Shown one piece after another: positions 41,842 through 51,069 of a stretch of 64,000 bases of DNA (the stretch's first letter is position 1; each line of letters opens with the position of its first letter). The notes beneath the pieces are model-generated. The model was given only the letters and a program-made list of their open reading frames with translations, searched no databases and was not told the DNA's origin. The position numbers and the translations under genes were made by a program. The DNA is from Methylorubrum rhodesianum (GTDB lineage: Bacteria; Pseudomonadota; Alphaproteobacteria; Rhizobiales; Beijerinckiaceae), in the NCBI RefSeq assembly GCF_014199985.1, contig NZ_JACHOS010000001.1, positions 124,001-188,000 on the forward strand, in the 5' to 3' direction.

Positions 41842-43380
41842 TCACCCGGCGGCCTCCGCGAGGCGTTTGCGCTGAACCTTGCCGTTGGCGGTGCGCGGCA
41901 GCGCGTCGAGGAAGCGAATGGCACGGGGCGCCTTGTAGGCGGCCAAGCGTTCGCCGCACCACGCCGTCAGGGCCTCCTCGTCGGGCTCGACGCCGGAGCG
42001 GAGAACCACGAAGGCGGCGATTACCCGTAGATCGGCGCGCACGGCCAATTCCGCCACGCCGACTTCTGCCACGTCGGGATGACCGGCCAGCACACCTTCC
42101 ACCTCGACCGGCGAGACGCGGTAGCCCATGGCGTTCATCAGGTCGTCGTTGCGGCCGTGGAACCAGAGGTAGCCGTCCGCGTCGAAACTCGCGAGGTCGC
42201 CACCGGCGAACCAGGGGCCGCGCATTACCGCCGCCTCCTCGTCCGGCCGCTGCCAGTAGCCGAGCATCAGGCCGGGATCGGTGCGGTGGATCGCCAGCAA
42301 GCCGGTCTCGCCGGCCGGAAGCGGCTCGAACGGTCCCTCCACGGGCAGGATCGCGACCCGGCGGCCCGGCTGCGGCCGGCCGGGCGAGCCGGGGCGGACG
42401 GGGATGGTCGGGCCGCTCGACACGTAGGTCGAGATCTCACTCATGCCGAGCGCCTCGTAGAGCGGTTTGCCCGTCGCCCGCGTCCAGGCCTCGAGGAGAT
42501 CGGACGACAGCGCCTCGCCCGCGGTGACGCCGTGGCGCAGGCGCGAGAGGTCGTGCTCGCCAAGGTCGGCGTATTTGAGGATCTGGCGATAGACGCTCGG
42601 CACCGCCGCAAAGATCGTCGCGCCCTGCTCGGCGATCAGGCGCGGCCACACCCCGCGGTCGCGCGGGCCGTTGTAGAGCACCGTCGTCGCGCCGCAGGCC
42701 CAGGGGTCGGTAATGCCCACGCCCAGCGTATAGGTCCAATTCATGGTGCCGGCATGCAGCATCACGTCGGACTCGTTCAGCCCGAGCCAGTGCGCGTGCA
42801 TCGGCCGGCGGCCCCAGACGGCGCGGTGAGCATGGAGCACGCCCTTGGGACGGCTCGTGGTGCCGGAGGTGTAGACGAGCGTCGCCGGATCGTCGGCAGC
42901 GGTGTCGGCATAATCGGCGAGCGGCTCACCCGCCTTCATCTGCGCGATCTTGCGCGAATCGAGCCGGATGTAGCCGGCAGGAGCACCCGCGTCGGACTCG
43001 GCGAGTCCGTCTCCGGTCACCACGGCGGCGACGCCGGCATTTTCCATGAGGAAGGCGGCTTCGGAGGTCGTCAATTGCGGCGAGGAGGGGAGGGCGACGA
43101 GGCCTGCGGCCAGCGCGCCGAAATAGACCAGCACATAGTCGGGCTCGTTGCCCATGCGGATCATCACGCGGTCGCCGGGCTTGAGACCGAGGTCGAGCAG
43201 GCCTGCCGCGATGCCGCGCACCGCGCGCTCGGCCTCGGCATAGGTGAAGCGGCTGACGGCGCCCCCCTCGCCGACCATGATCAGCGCGGTCTTGTCGCCC
43301 CGCAGCCGAGCATTCTCCGCAAGGCAGTGGCGGGCCGCGTTGAAACGGGGCGGGGGCTGGCGGTCGTCGGACGTCGGCAC
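41842..43380 (-). CDS. AMP-forming acyl-CoA ligase (ANL superfamily)
   Basis: This 512-residue enzyme starts at a GTG with GGAAG nine or so bases upstream. Motifs: LVYTSGTTSRPKGVLHAHRA (phosphate loop; the usual Gly-Lys context reads TSRPKG), YEALGMSEISTYVSSGP (adenine pocket), GPWFAGGDLASFDADGYLWF (GGDL in place of TGD), GRNDDLMNAMGYRVSPVEVE (hinge) and PRTANGKVQRKRL (catalytic Lys). It activates an unidentified carboxylic acid. The layout is close to benzoate- and acetate-type CoA ligases. It lies 60 bp upstream of the glycosyltransferase on the same strand. Confidence 0.85.
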   Translation of the reverse strand: MPTSDDRQPPPRFNAARHCLAENARLRGDKTALIMVGEGGAVSRFTYAEAERAVRGIAAGLLDLGLKPGDRVMIRMGNEPDYVLVYFGALAAGLVALPSSPQLTTSEAAFLMENAGVAAVVTGDGLAESDAGAPAGYIRLDSRKIAQMKAGEPLADYADTAADDPATLVYTSGTTSRPKGVLHAHRAVWGRRPMHAHWLGLNESDVMLHAGTMNWTYTLGVGITDPWACGATTVLYNGPRDRGVWPRLIAEQGATIFAAVPSVYRQILKYADLGEHDLSRLRHGVTAGEALSSDLLEAWTRATGKPLYEALGMSEISTYVSSGPTIPVRPGSPGRPQPGRRVAILPVEGPFEPLPAGETGLLAIHRTDPGLMLGYWQRPDEEAAVMRGPWFAGGDLASFDADGYLWFHGRNDDLMNAMGYRVSPVEVEGVLAGHPDVAEVGVAELAVRADLRVIAAFVVLRSGVEPDEEALTAWCGERLAAYKAPRAIRFLDALPRTANGKVQRKRLAEAAG

Positions 43381-43451
43381 GGCGGGCGCTTCCGGTGATC
43401 TTCGTGGTTGCCCCGGTGTCCGATCCCCGATCCCGGCGGTCAAGCGGCGCC

Positions 43452-43973
43452 TTATCCCGGCGTGCCGTGGGGATGGCGCGGCGGGCGGATCGTCCCGAAC
43501 AGGCCGGTGCTCGCACCATCCTTGAGTTCCAGCCATAGGAAACGCGCCGGATCGACCGGGCCGGGCAGCGTGAGCCGTCCGGCGGGCACGGGGCGGAAGC
43601 CGAAGCGGCTGTAATAGGGCGCGTCGCCGACGAGAACGACGAGGCCGTGTCCGGCGGCCCGGGCCGCGTCGAGGCTCGCCCGCATCAGGCTCGTGCCGAT
43701 GCCGCGGTCGGAGAAGCTCGGATCGACGGTGAGGGGCCCGAGCACCAGGAGTGGTCCACCCTCGGCCTCGGCCGGGCCGATCCGGACCGAGCCGACGAGG
43801 TAGGTGCCCACGAGCGCGGTCAGGCAGAGGTTGGGCAGGGGCACGGTGCCCTCGCGCAGGCGGTAGGCGGTGCGGGCAAAGCGGCCGGGACCGAAGGCGC
43901 GGGCGTGCAGCCGCTCGATGGCCGGGGCGTCGTCCGGATGCTCGGGACGGATGACAAGGGGGAGGGCGGTCAC
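43452..43973 (-). CDS. GNAT-family N-acetyltransferase
   Basis: The 173-residue protein fits the YhbS-type GNAT family: VIRPEHPDDAPAIERLHARA at the start, LGPLTVDPSFSDRGIGTSLM with the acetyl-CoA loop (RGIGTSL), GLVVLVGDAPYYSRFGFRPV and a C-terminal FLWLELKDG. It transfers an acetyl group from acetyl-CoA to an amine; the substrate is unknown. The start is a GTG at 43973 without a strong ribosome-binding site, so it may depend on translation of the permease gene 71 bp upstream. Confidence 0.8.
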   Translation of the reverse strand: MTALPLVIRPEHPDDAPAIERLHARAFGPGRFARTAYRLREGTVPLPNLCLTALVGTYLVGSVRIGPAEAEGGPLLVLGPLTVDPSFSDRGIGTSLMRASLDAARAAGHGLVVLVGDAPYYSRFGFRPVPAGRLTLPGPVDPARFLWLELKDGASTGLFGTIRPPRHPHGTPG

Positions 43974-44044
43974 GGGCGGGGCGTCCGGCGGCGGTTTCGC
44001 GCCGATAGCAGCCGGGCACGCAGCCGGCAAACCGGCGGCGGGTG

Positions 44045-45148
44045 TCAGGCGCCTCGGGCGGAGAAATCGATGCGCGGATCGATCCAGGTATAGGTCAGAT
44101 CCGACAGAAGATTCACCGCAAGACCGAGCAGCGAGAAGATGTAGAGCGTGGCGAACACCACCGGATAGTCGCGGCCGACGATCGAGTTGAAGGACAGGAG
44201 CCCGAGGCCGTCGAGGGAGAAGATCGTCTCGATCAGAAGCGAGCCGGTGAAGAAAGCCGTGATGAAGGCGCCGGGGAAGCCGGCGATCACGATCAGCATC
44301 GCGTTGCGGAAGACGTGCCCGTAGAGCACGCGCCGCTCGGTGAGACCCTTCATGCGGGCGGTGACGACGTATTGCTTGCGGATCTCGTCGAGGAAGGAGT
44401 TCTTGGTCAGCAACGTCGAGGTGGCGAAGGCCCCGAGCACGAGGGCGGAGAGCGGCAGCACCAGGTGCCACGCATAGTCCACGGCCTTGCCCCAGAGGCT
44501 CAGCGTCTCGAAGTTCTCGGAAGTCAGCCCGCGCAAGGGGAAGATCTGCAGGAAGGAGCCGCCGGCGAACAGGATGACGAGGAGGATGCCGAAGAGGAAG
44601 CTCGGGATCGCGTAGCCGACGATGACGACGGCGGAGGTCCAGACGTCGAAGCGCGAGCCGTCGGCGACCGCCTTGCGGATGCCGAGCGGGATCGAGATCG
44701 CGTAGGAGATCAGCGTCATCCACAGGCCGAGCGAGATCGAGACCGGGAGCTTCTCCTTGATCAGCTCCAGCACCGTGACGTCGCGGAAGTAGCTCCGGCC
44801 GAAATCGAAGCGGAGATAGTCCCACAGCATCTTGCCGAAGCGCTCGTAGGCGGGCTTGTCGAAGCCGAACTGCGCTTCGAGCTTCTTGATGAAGGCCGGG
44901 TCGAGCCCCTGCGCACCGCGGTACTTCGACGTCTCGCTGCCGCCCCCACCGCGGGCCGCACCGCCGCCGAGATCACCCTGGCCGCCGGTGATGCGCGAGA
45001 GCGAGCCTTCCTGCTGCCCCTGCAGCTGGGCCAGCACCCGCTCCACCGGGCCGCCCGGGGCGAACTGGATGATGGCGAAGGTGATGAGCATGATCCCGAA
45101 GATCGTCGGAATCATCAGCGCGATGCGGCGCAGGATGTAGGCCAGCAT
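44045..45148 (-). CDS. yejB: ABC transporter permease, YejB-like
   Basis: This 367-residue inner-membrane permease opens with MLAYILRRIALMIPTIFGIM and has LITFAIIQFAPGGPVERVLA, the marks of the YejB subgroup of peptide/microcin C importers. A glycine-rich hydrophilic loop (GGQGDLGGGAARGGGGSETS) follows helix 1. The EAA-type coupling loop (FLDEIRKQYVVTARMKGLTE) lies in the second half. In relatives a second permease (YejE) and an ATPase (YejF) complete the system; neither is downstream here. It lies 9 bp after the second binding-protein gene. Confidence 0.88.
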   Translation of the reverse strand: MLAYILRRIALMIPTIFGIMLITFAIIQFAPGGPVERVLAQLQGQQEGSLSRITGGQGDLGGGAARGGGGSETSKYRGAQGLDPAFIKKLEAQFGFDKPAYERFGKMLWDYLRFDFGRSYFRDVTVLELIKEKLPVSISLGLWMTLISYAISIPLGIRKAVADGSRFDVWTSAVVIVGYAIPSFLFGILLVILFAGGSFLQIFPLRGLTSENFETLSLWGKAVDYAWHLVLPLSALVLGAFATSTLLTKNSFLDEIRKQYVVTARMKGLTERRVLYGHVFRNAMLIVIAGFPGAFITAFFTGSLLIETIFSLDGLGLLSFNSIVGRDYPVVFATLYIFSLLGLAVNLLSDLTYTWIDPRIDFSARGA

Positions 45149-45157
45149 GGATGCTCC

Positions 45158-47020
45158 TCAGCCCCGACCGATGCGGCGCGCCTTCGCCTCGTCGTACCAC
45201 CACAGCGCCGGCACGCCGAGCCCGTAGGTCGGCAGCTTCGCCGGTCGGCCGAACATGTCCCACAGGGCGAGGCGGTACTCGGGCGAGTACCACATCGGGA
45301 TCCAGTAGCGGCCGGCCCGCAGCACCCGATCGAGGGCGCGGCAGGCTACCGTGAGGCTCGCGCGCGAATCCGCGTTGGCGATGCGGTCGAGCAGGGTGTC
45401 GATCACCGGATCGCTGATGCCGGCGAGATTGTTGGAGCCGGGGACCGCCGCCGCCCGCGAACCGTAGGCCTCGCGCAGCTCCGGTCCCGGCGTCGCGTCG
45501 CCCGAAGAGGCGCGGGAGACGATGTCGAAGTCGAAGTCGCGCACCCGCGCCTGAAACTGCGCGGCATCCACCGCCCGCTGGCGCGCCTTGATGCCGATGA
45601 GGCCCAGATTTCGGATGAACGGCTGGACGATCGGCTCCCAGACGGAGTCGGAGTCGAGAAATTCGAACTCGATCGGCTTGCCGCCCGGCAGGCGAAGGGT
45701 GCCGCCTTCGCGGGTGCAGCCGGCCTCCTTGAGCAGGGCCACCGCGCGGGCGAGCAGCGCCCGGTCCTGGCCGGTTCCATCCGACACCGGCGGCGTCCAG
45801 GCCTCGCCGAAGACTTCGGCCGGCACTTGACCGTTGAAGGGTTCGAGCAGGGCTAGTTCCTCGGCCGACGGCTTGCCCGTCGCCATCAGGTCGGTCTTCT
45901 GGAAGAACGAGACGGTGCGCTCGTAGGCGCCGAACATCGCCGTGCGGTTGGTCCAGGAGAAGTCGAAGCAGAGGCCGATCGCCTCGCGCACGCGGGGATC
46001 CTTGAACACTTCGCGACGGGTGTTGAAGAACCAACCCTGGATGGCTGCGGGCGAGGTGTCGGGCAGGGTCTCGCGCTTGACGCGGCCCTCGCGCACGGCG
46101 GGGAAATCGTAGCCCGTCGCCCAGATCCGCGAGGTGAATTCCTGGCGGTAGGTGTAGGCGCCGCCCTTGAACGCCTCGAAGGCGACCTGTCGATCGCGGA
46201 AGTACTCGTAGCGGAGCTGATCGAAATTGTTCTGCCCGACCATCACCGGCAGGTCTGCCGCCCAGTAGTCGTTCACCCGCTCCAGTTCGATGAAGCGCCC
46301 GATATCGATCCGCCCGACCTGATAGGGGCCGGACCCGAGCAGGGGCGTGAGGGTCTGGGCCTCGAAGTCGCGCCCCTCGAAGAATTTCGCCGAGAAGATC
46401 GGCAGCCCGGCGACGATCAGCGGCAGGTCGCGGCTGCGGCCGGGGGCGAAGCGGACGATCAGGGTCCCGTTGCCCTCCGCCGTTGCCTCGGCGACATCGC
46501 GGATCACCTGCGAGATCGTCGGATGCCCCTTCTCCTTGAGGATGGTGAGGGAGAAGGCCGCGTCCCGCGCGGTCAGGGGCGAGCCGTCGTGGAAGCGCGC
46601 CTGAGGACGCAGGGCGAAGCGATAGGTCAGGCCGTCGGCGCTGATCTCGACCGAGCGGGCGACGAGCCCGTAGAGCGCGTCCGGCTCGTCGAGCGCGCGC
46701 ACCATCAGGCTGTCGAAGGTAAGATTGATCCCGGCCGCGCCGTTCCCGCGGAAGACGTAGGGGTTGAGCGTGTCGAAGGTGTCGAACGCCTGACTGCCGA
46801 AGGTCTGGACGATCTGCGTCGAGAAGCGGCCGCCGCGCGGGGCCATTGGGTTCACGTAATCGAAGTTCGTGAAATCGCGTGCGTATTTCAGCTCGCCGAA
46901 GCTCGATAGCCCGTGGGCGGCGCGGGTACCTTCGGCGCGGGCCGGGCGGGGCAGGGCGCTCGCGAGGGCGAGCGCGCCCGTACCGAGGACGACGTCCCGG
47001 CGGGTCGCGCCGCCACTCAC
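45158..47020 (-). CDS. Extracellular solute-binding protein family 5, YejA-like (second copy)
   Basis: The 620-residue binding protein begins at a GTG that overlaps the first copy's stop as GTGA. The N-terminus reads TRRDVVLGTGALALASALPR, ending PARA, a twin-arginine-type export signal. The mature part has FGELKYARDFTNFDYVNPMA, the start of the YejA-type subgroup, LGSGPYQVGRIDIGR and ITSxPDAL-like binding-protein blocks. It should capture peptides or peptide-like compounds in the periplasm and deliver them to YejB. The sequence differs substantially from the first copy, so the two probably bind different ligands. Confidence 0.85.
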   Translation of the reverse strand: MSGGATRRDVVLGTGALALASALPRPARAEGTRAAHGLSSFGELKYARDFTNFDYVNPMAPRGGRFSTQIVQTFGSQAFDTFDTLNPYVFRGNGAAGINLTFDSLMVRALDEPDALYGLVARSVEISADGLTYRFALRPQARFHDGSPLTARDAAFSLTILKEKGHPTISQVIRDVAEATAEGNGTLIVRFAPGRSRDLPLIVAGLPIFSAKFFEGRDFEAQTLTPLLGSGPYQVGRIDIGRFIELERVNDYWAADLPVMVGQNNFDQLRYEYFRDRQVAFEAFKGGAYTYRQEFTSRIWATGYDFPAVREGRVKRETLPDTSPAAIQGWFFNTRREVFKDPRVREAIGLCFDFSWTNRTAMFGAYERTVSFFQKTDLMATGKPSAEELALLEPFNGQVPAEVFGEAWTPPVSDGTGQDRALLARAVALLKEAGCTREGGTLRLPGGKPIEFEFLDSDSVWEPIVQPFIRNLGLIGIKARQRAVDAAQFQARVRDFDFDIVSRASSGDATPGPELREAYGSRAAAVPGSNNLAGISDPVIDTLLDRIANADSRASLTVACRALDRVLRAGRYWIPMWYSPEYRLALWDMFGRPAKLPTYGLGVPALWWYDEAKARRIGRG

Positions 47021-48930
47021 CGCGGCGCCCCCGTCTTGGCGGCGAGCGTCTCGTCGTACCACCACGTCGTCGGGAAGCCCGAGGCACCGTATTTCGGGAG
47101 CACCGCCGGGCGGCCGAAGCGATTCCAGCGCAGGGTGCGCGTGACCGCCGAGGACCATTGCGGCACCACGAAGTTGTGGGCCAGGAGCGCCCTGTCGAGG
47201 GCGTGGGTCGTAGCAACCAGCGTCTCGCGGTCCTGGGCGAAGATCAGCTTCTCGATCAGCGCGTCGATGCCCGCATCCTTGATGCCGGCGATGTTGCGCG
47301 AGCCCGGCTTGTCGGCGGCGGCAGAGCCCCAGTACTCGCGCTGCTCGTTGCCCGGCGAAAGCGATTCCGGCCAGTTCGAGGTCGTGATGTCGAAATCGAA
47401 GCTGCGCAGGCGGTTCTGGTACTGTGCCTGGTCGATCACGCGGATCGAGCTCTCGATGCCGATCAGCTTGAGCTGTGCGGCGTAGGGCAGGATCACCCGC
47501 TCGAACACGTTCTGAAATTCGAGAAACTCGACGGTCAGCGGCTCGCCGGTGGCCTTGGCGACCATCTTGCCGCCCTTCAGCTCGTAACCGGCCTCGCGCA
47601 GGAGCCCGACCGCCTTGCGCAGGTTGGCGCGCACCGCCTCCGGCGTATCGTTGACGGGGTTGGCGTAGGTCTCGGTGAAGACGCGCTCGGGAAGCTTGTC
47701 CCGCACGCTTTCCAGGATCACCTTCTCGAGCCCGTCCGGCAGGCCGGACGAGGCGAGCTCCGAGCCGTAGAAATAGGAGTCGATCCGGCTGTAGAGCCCG
47801 TAGAAGAGCTGCCGGTTCATCTCCTCGAAGTTCAGGGCGAGATTGAAGGCGCGGCGCACGCGCTCATCCTTGAACTTGTCCCGGCGCAGGTTGAACACGA
47901 AGGCCTGCATGATGCCGGTGCCCCGGCCCGGAAACTCCTCCTTGATCAGTCGTCCTTCCTTCACGGCGGGGAAGTCGTCGTAGGCGGTCGCCCAGTTGCG
48001 GGCGATGTTCTCGGTGCGGAAGTCGTAGAGGTCGCCCTTCAGCGCCTCCAGCAGAACCGATCCGTCGCGGAAATACTCGAAGCGGATCGTGCCGAAATTG
48101 TTGCGGCCGCGGTTCACCGGCAGGTCCTTGCCCCAGTAATCGGCCACGCGCTCGTACACGGCCGAGCGGCCGGCATCGATCCTGGCGAGCCGATAGGGGC
48201 CGGATCCGAGCGGGATCTCCAGGGTCGTCTCGGTGGCGTTGCGCGGCTTGCCGTTCTTGTCCGTGCCGGTCCACCAGTGCTTGGGCAGCACCTGCATCTG
48301 ACCGAGCACCTGCGGCAACTCGCGGTTGCCGGCTTCGCCGAAACGGAACACGACCTCGCGCTCGGCCCCCGGCTCGGCCTTGACCACGGTGTGGTAGTAG
48401 GCAGCGTAGAACGGGCTGTTGGCCTTCAGCGTGTCGAAGGACCAGATCACGTCCTCGACGGTGACGGGCTTGCCGTCGTGCCAGCGCGTGTCCTTGCGCA
48501 GGCGGTAAGTGACCGACCTGCCGTCCTCGGCGATCCGCACGCCTTCGGCCAGAAGGCCGTAGGAGGAGAACGGTTCGTCGCCGGAATCCTCCATCAGCGT
48601 GTCGTAGATCTGGGTGATCCCGCCTTCGAGGTCTCCCTTGAGACCGTTGACGATCATGTTGAGGTTGTCGAAGCCCCCCTGGGCGCCGAGCCGCACCAGG
48701 CCGCCGACCGGCGCCTTCGGATCGGCGTAGTCGAAGTGCTGGAAGTCCGGGCCGTATTTCGGTTCGCCGAGCAGGGTCAGCGCATGGCGCCAGGTGCCGG
48801 GAGCTTCCTGTGCCGAGACCTTCGAGGCGGATTCGGCGGGCTCCTGGGCTAAGGCGGGGCCGCGCAGCCCCAGGAGAACGAGCGCTCCGGCGAGGAAGCT
48901 GCGGCGAGCGATCACGGCGTTGTCTGTCAC
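47017..48930 (-). CDS. Extracellular solute-binding protein family 5, YejA-like (first copy)
   Basis: The 637-residue protein opens with IARRSFLAGALVLLGLRGPA and LAQEP, a twin-arginine signal with a likely AxA-type cleavage site. The mature sequence has HALTLLGEPKYGPDFQHFDY, ADPKAPVGGLVRLGAQGGFD, TRWHDGKPVTVEDVIWSFDT and LGSGPYRLARIDAGRS, typical of SBP_bac_5 and the YejA subgroup. It is the first gene of the minus-strand cluster, preceded by a bidirectional terminator region. Its ligand is probably an oligopeptide or modified peptide. Confidence 0.88.
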   Translation of the reverse strand: MTDNAVIARRSFLAGALVLLGLRGPALAQEPAESASKVSAQEAPGTWRHALTLLGEPKYGPDFQHFDYADPKAPVGGLVRLGAQGGFDNLNMIVNGLKGDLEGGITQIYDTLMEDSGDEPFSSYGLLAEGVRIAEDGRSVTYRLRKDTRWHDGKPVTVEDVIWSFDTLKANSPFYAAYYHTVVKAEPGAEREVVFRFGEAGNRELPQVLGQMQVLPKHWWTGTDKNGKPRNATETTLEIPLGSGPYRLARIDAGRSAVYERVADYWGKDLPVNRGRNNFGTIRFEYFRDGSVLLEALKGDLYDFRTENIARNWATAYDDFPAVKEGRLIKEEFPGRGTGIMQAFVFNLRRDKFKDERVRRAFNLALNFEEMNRQLFYGLYSRIDSYFYGSELASSGLPDGLEKVILESVRDKLPERVFTETYANPVNDTPEAVRANLRKAVGLLREAGYELKGGKMVAKATGEPLTVEFLEFQNVFERVILPYAAQLKLIGIESSIRVIDQAQYQNRLRSFDFDITTSNWPESLSPGNEQREYWGSAAADKPGSRNIAGIKDAGIDALIEKLIFAQDRETLVATTHALDRALLAHNFVVPQWSSAVTRTLRWNRFGRPAVLPKYGASGFPTTWWYDETLAAKTGAPR

Positions 48931-49044
48931 GTTGGCGCGGTCTCCCGGTCCCGTGAGAGGGCAGTCGGGCGCCGTTCTAGGACGGGCCCGGGTCCGGCGC
49001 CAACCCGCCGCGAGCGCGCAGGGGCGTCGCGGGCCGCCACGATA

Positions 49045-49080
49045 CGAGAAAGGCCGGGCTTCTGGGCCCGGCCTTTCTCG
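49045..49080. terminator. Bidirectional terminator downstream of the cytochrome c gene
   Basis: A perfect 15-bp stem (CGAGAAAGGCCGGGC / GCCCGGCCTTTCTCG) encloses a 6-base loop. It lies 23 bp past the cytochrome c stop. The AAA/TTT part of the stem supplies short U runs on both strands, though no long T tract follows. Confidence 0.75.
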
Positions 49081-49103
49081 AGTTCCGTCGCGTGTGCTCG
49101 ACC

Positions 49104-50015
49104 TTACGGCTTCGGCGCCTCGGGATCGGCCTTGGCCGGCGCCTCGGTCGCCGGCGTGCTCTCAGAGCCGGGGGTCGCCTTGGTCGGGATGTCGCCCGAG
49201 GGCTTGGCCTCCGGCGCCTGCGTCGGGGCAACCTCGTTGCGCTGCGGCTGCGTCTGCGGCGCCGGGACCGGGCGGGCAGTGTCCTTGCTGTCGCCGGACT
49301 GGGTGTCGCCCTTCGGCGCGTTGGTCTCGGGCGCCTTCTCCTTGTTGCCGGTCGCGCTCTCGACCGACCTCTCCTCGGCCTTGCCGGAGGCCTTGCTCTT
49401 GTCCTCGGGCTTAGCCTCCGCAGGCTTGGCAGCCTCGGCCTTCTTTTCGCCCTCCGGCGAGGCCTCGGCCTTCTTCTCGGCGGCCGGCAGCGGCTTCGGG
49501 CTGTCGGAGAGGGTGCGCAGATAGGCGATGACGTTGGCACGCTCGGTCGGCGAGCCGATGCCGGCGAACGCCATCTTGGTGCCCTTCACGTAGCCCTTCG
49601 GGTTCTCGAGGAAGTGGTCGAGATCCTCGTAGGTCCAGGTGCCGCCCTTCTCCTTCAGGCCGGCGGAGTAGTCGAAGCCTGCGGCATGCGCCTTCTCGCG
49701 CTCGACGATGTCCCAGAGGTCGGGGCCGACCTTGTTCGGGCCACCCTTCTCGAAGCTGTGGCAAGCCTGGCAGGCCTTGGTGCCGCCCTTGCCCTTGTCG
49801 GCGTCGGCGCTGGCGAGCCGCACGGCGACCGGCTCGGCCTTCGGCGCCTCGGCCGCTGCCCCGCCACTCTTCGGCTCAGGCTCGGGCAGAGGGTAGCCGG
49901 CATTTCCGGCGGGCTTCGGGTGATAGATCAGCTCCGCCACGAAGCCCGACCCGACCGCGAACAGGAGGGCACCCAGGACAGCGCCCGCAACCTTGTTCAG
50001 CTCGAAGGAATCCAT
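49104..50015 (-). CDS. cycM: Membrane-anchored cytochrome c (CycM-like) with long low-complexity tail
   Basis: The first 165 residues form a CycM-type class I cytochrome c: an uncleaved N-terminal anchor (FELNKVAGAVLGALLFAVGS), the haem site KACQACHSFEKGGPNKVGPD and the sixth-ligand methionine in GYVKGTKMAFAG. CycM carries electrons from the bc1 complex to the aa3 oxidase at the inner membrane. Residues from about 175 to 303 are low complexity, rich in Ala, Pro, Glu, Lys and Thr (AEKKAEASPEGEKKAEAAKP and similar). Ordinary CycM proteins have about 180 residues, so this tail is extra. It is divergent from kdsB. Confidence 0.85.
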   Translation of the reverse strand: MDSFELNKVAGAVLGALLFAVGSGFVAELIYHPKPAGNAGYPLPEPEPKSGGAAAEAPKAEPVAVRLASADADKGKGGTKACQACHSFEKGGPNKVGPDLWDIVEREKAHAAGFDYSAGLKEKGGTWTYEDLDHFLENPKGYVKGTKMAFAGIGSPTERANVIAYLRTLSDSPKPLPAAEKKAEASPEGEKKAEAAKPAEAKPEDKSKASGKAEERSVESATGNKEKAPETNAPKGDTQSGDSKDTARPVPAPQTQPQRNEVAPTQAPEAKPSGDIPTKATPGSESTPATEAPAKADPEAPKP

Positions 50016-50311
50016 GCTCGACAGCTCCGGCGCACGGGATCAGGACCCGGCGGATGAGGGCCCGACGGGCAGACGCCGGACTTTGGAGGATTTCAAGGGT
50101 GATTAGCCGCTCGGGGCCGATCTTGACAATGGGCCACGCGCGCTGCGCGCTGTCGCATACCATTATTGTTCATGGTCGACGTGCGGGCAGGCGCCGCCCG
50201 TTGCAGCCCTGCCTCACCTCCGGGGCGCCGGGACCGGTCATGACAAGCCGGACGGCCGCTGCTAGAGCCGCCGCTGCCTCTGACCGATCCCGCATCGTAC
50301 CGCCCTAGGCC

Positions 50312-51055
50312 ATGTCCGACCCCCTCATCCTGATTCCGGCCCGTCTCGCCGCGACCCGGCTGCCGTCGAAGCCGCTCGCGGAGATCGCCGGCGAGCCGAT
50401 GATCGTGCATGTCTGGCGCCGCGCCGTGGAGGCCGGAATCGGCCCCGTCGTGGTCGCGACCGACACCGACGCGATCGCCGACGCAATCGAGGCGCAGGGC
50501 GGTCTGGCGGTGATGACCCGGGCGGATCACCCTTCCGGATCCGATCGTCTGGCGGAGGCGCTGGAGATCGTCGATCCGGACGGCCACCACGATGTCGTGG
50601 TCAACGTGCAGGGCGACCTGCCGACCATCGACCCGGCGATCATCGCCGCGGCGGTGACGCCGCTCGCAGACCCGCACGTCGATATCGCGACCCTCTGTGC
50701 GGTGATCCACCGCGCGGAGGAGATGGACGATCCGAACGTGGTCAAGATCATCGGCCACACGGTGGGACCGAACCGTTTGCGGGCGCTCGCCTTCACCCGC
50801 GCGCGCGCGCCGTGGGGCGACGGCCCGCTGTTCCATCATATCGGCCTCTACGCCTATCGCCGGAAAGCGCTGGCCCGCTTCGTCGCCCTGCCGCAGGGCG
50901 AATTGGAGCGTCGCGAGAAGCTGGAACAGCTGCGCGCGCTCGAAGCCGGCATGCGCATCGACGCGATGATCGTCGAGGACCTGCCGCTCGGCGTCGACAC
51001 CCCCGCCGATCTGGAGCGCGCCCGCACGCTGCTCGCCGTCCGCCGCCTCAACTGA
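50312..51055 (+). CDS. kdsB: 3-deoxy-manno-octulosonate cytidylyltransferase
   Basis: The 247-residue enzyme activates Kdo as CMP-Kdo for lipopolysaccharide core synthesis. Conserved segments: [20 protein letters not shown] at the nucleotide-binding start, [32 protein letters not shown] and [15 protein letters not shown], plus [22 protein letters not shown] sequence ([15 protein letters not shown]) and [20 protein letters not shown]. Length is normal. It precedes pheA by 14 bp, so both are likely one transcript. Confidence 0.92.
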   Translation: MSDPLILIPARLAATRLPSKPLAEIAGEPMIVHVWRRAVEAGIGPVVVATDTDAIADAIEAQGGLAVMTRADHPSGSDRLAEALEIVDPDGHHDVVVNVQGDLPTIDPAIIAAAVTPLADPHVDIATLCAVIHRAEEMDDPNVVKIIGHTVGPNRLRALAFTRARAPWGDGPLFHHIGLYAYRRKALARFVALPQGELERREKLEQLRALEAGMRIDAMIVEDLPLGVDTPADLERARTLLAVRRLN

Positions 51056-51069
51056 ACCCACGAATCACA

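Noticed and set aside
44042..45856. 604-residue plus-strand frame opposite yejB and the second YejA-like gene
   Set aside because: It is the antisense shadow of two well-supported genes and is made of Glu/Arg/Gly/Ala-rich sequence.
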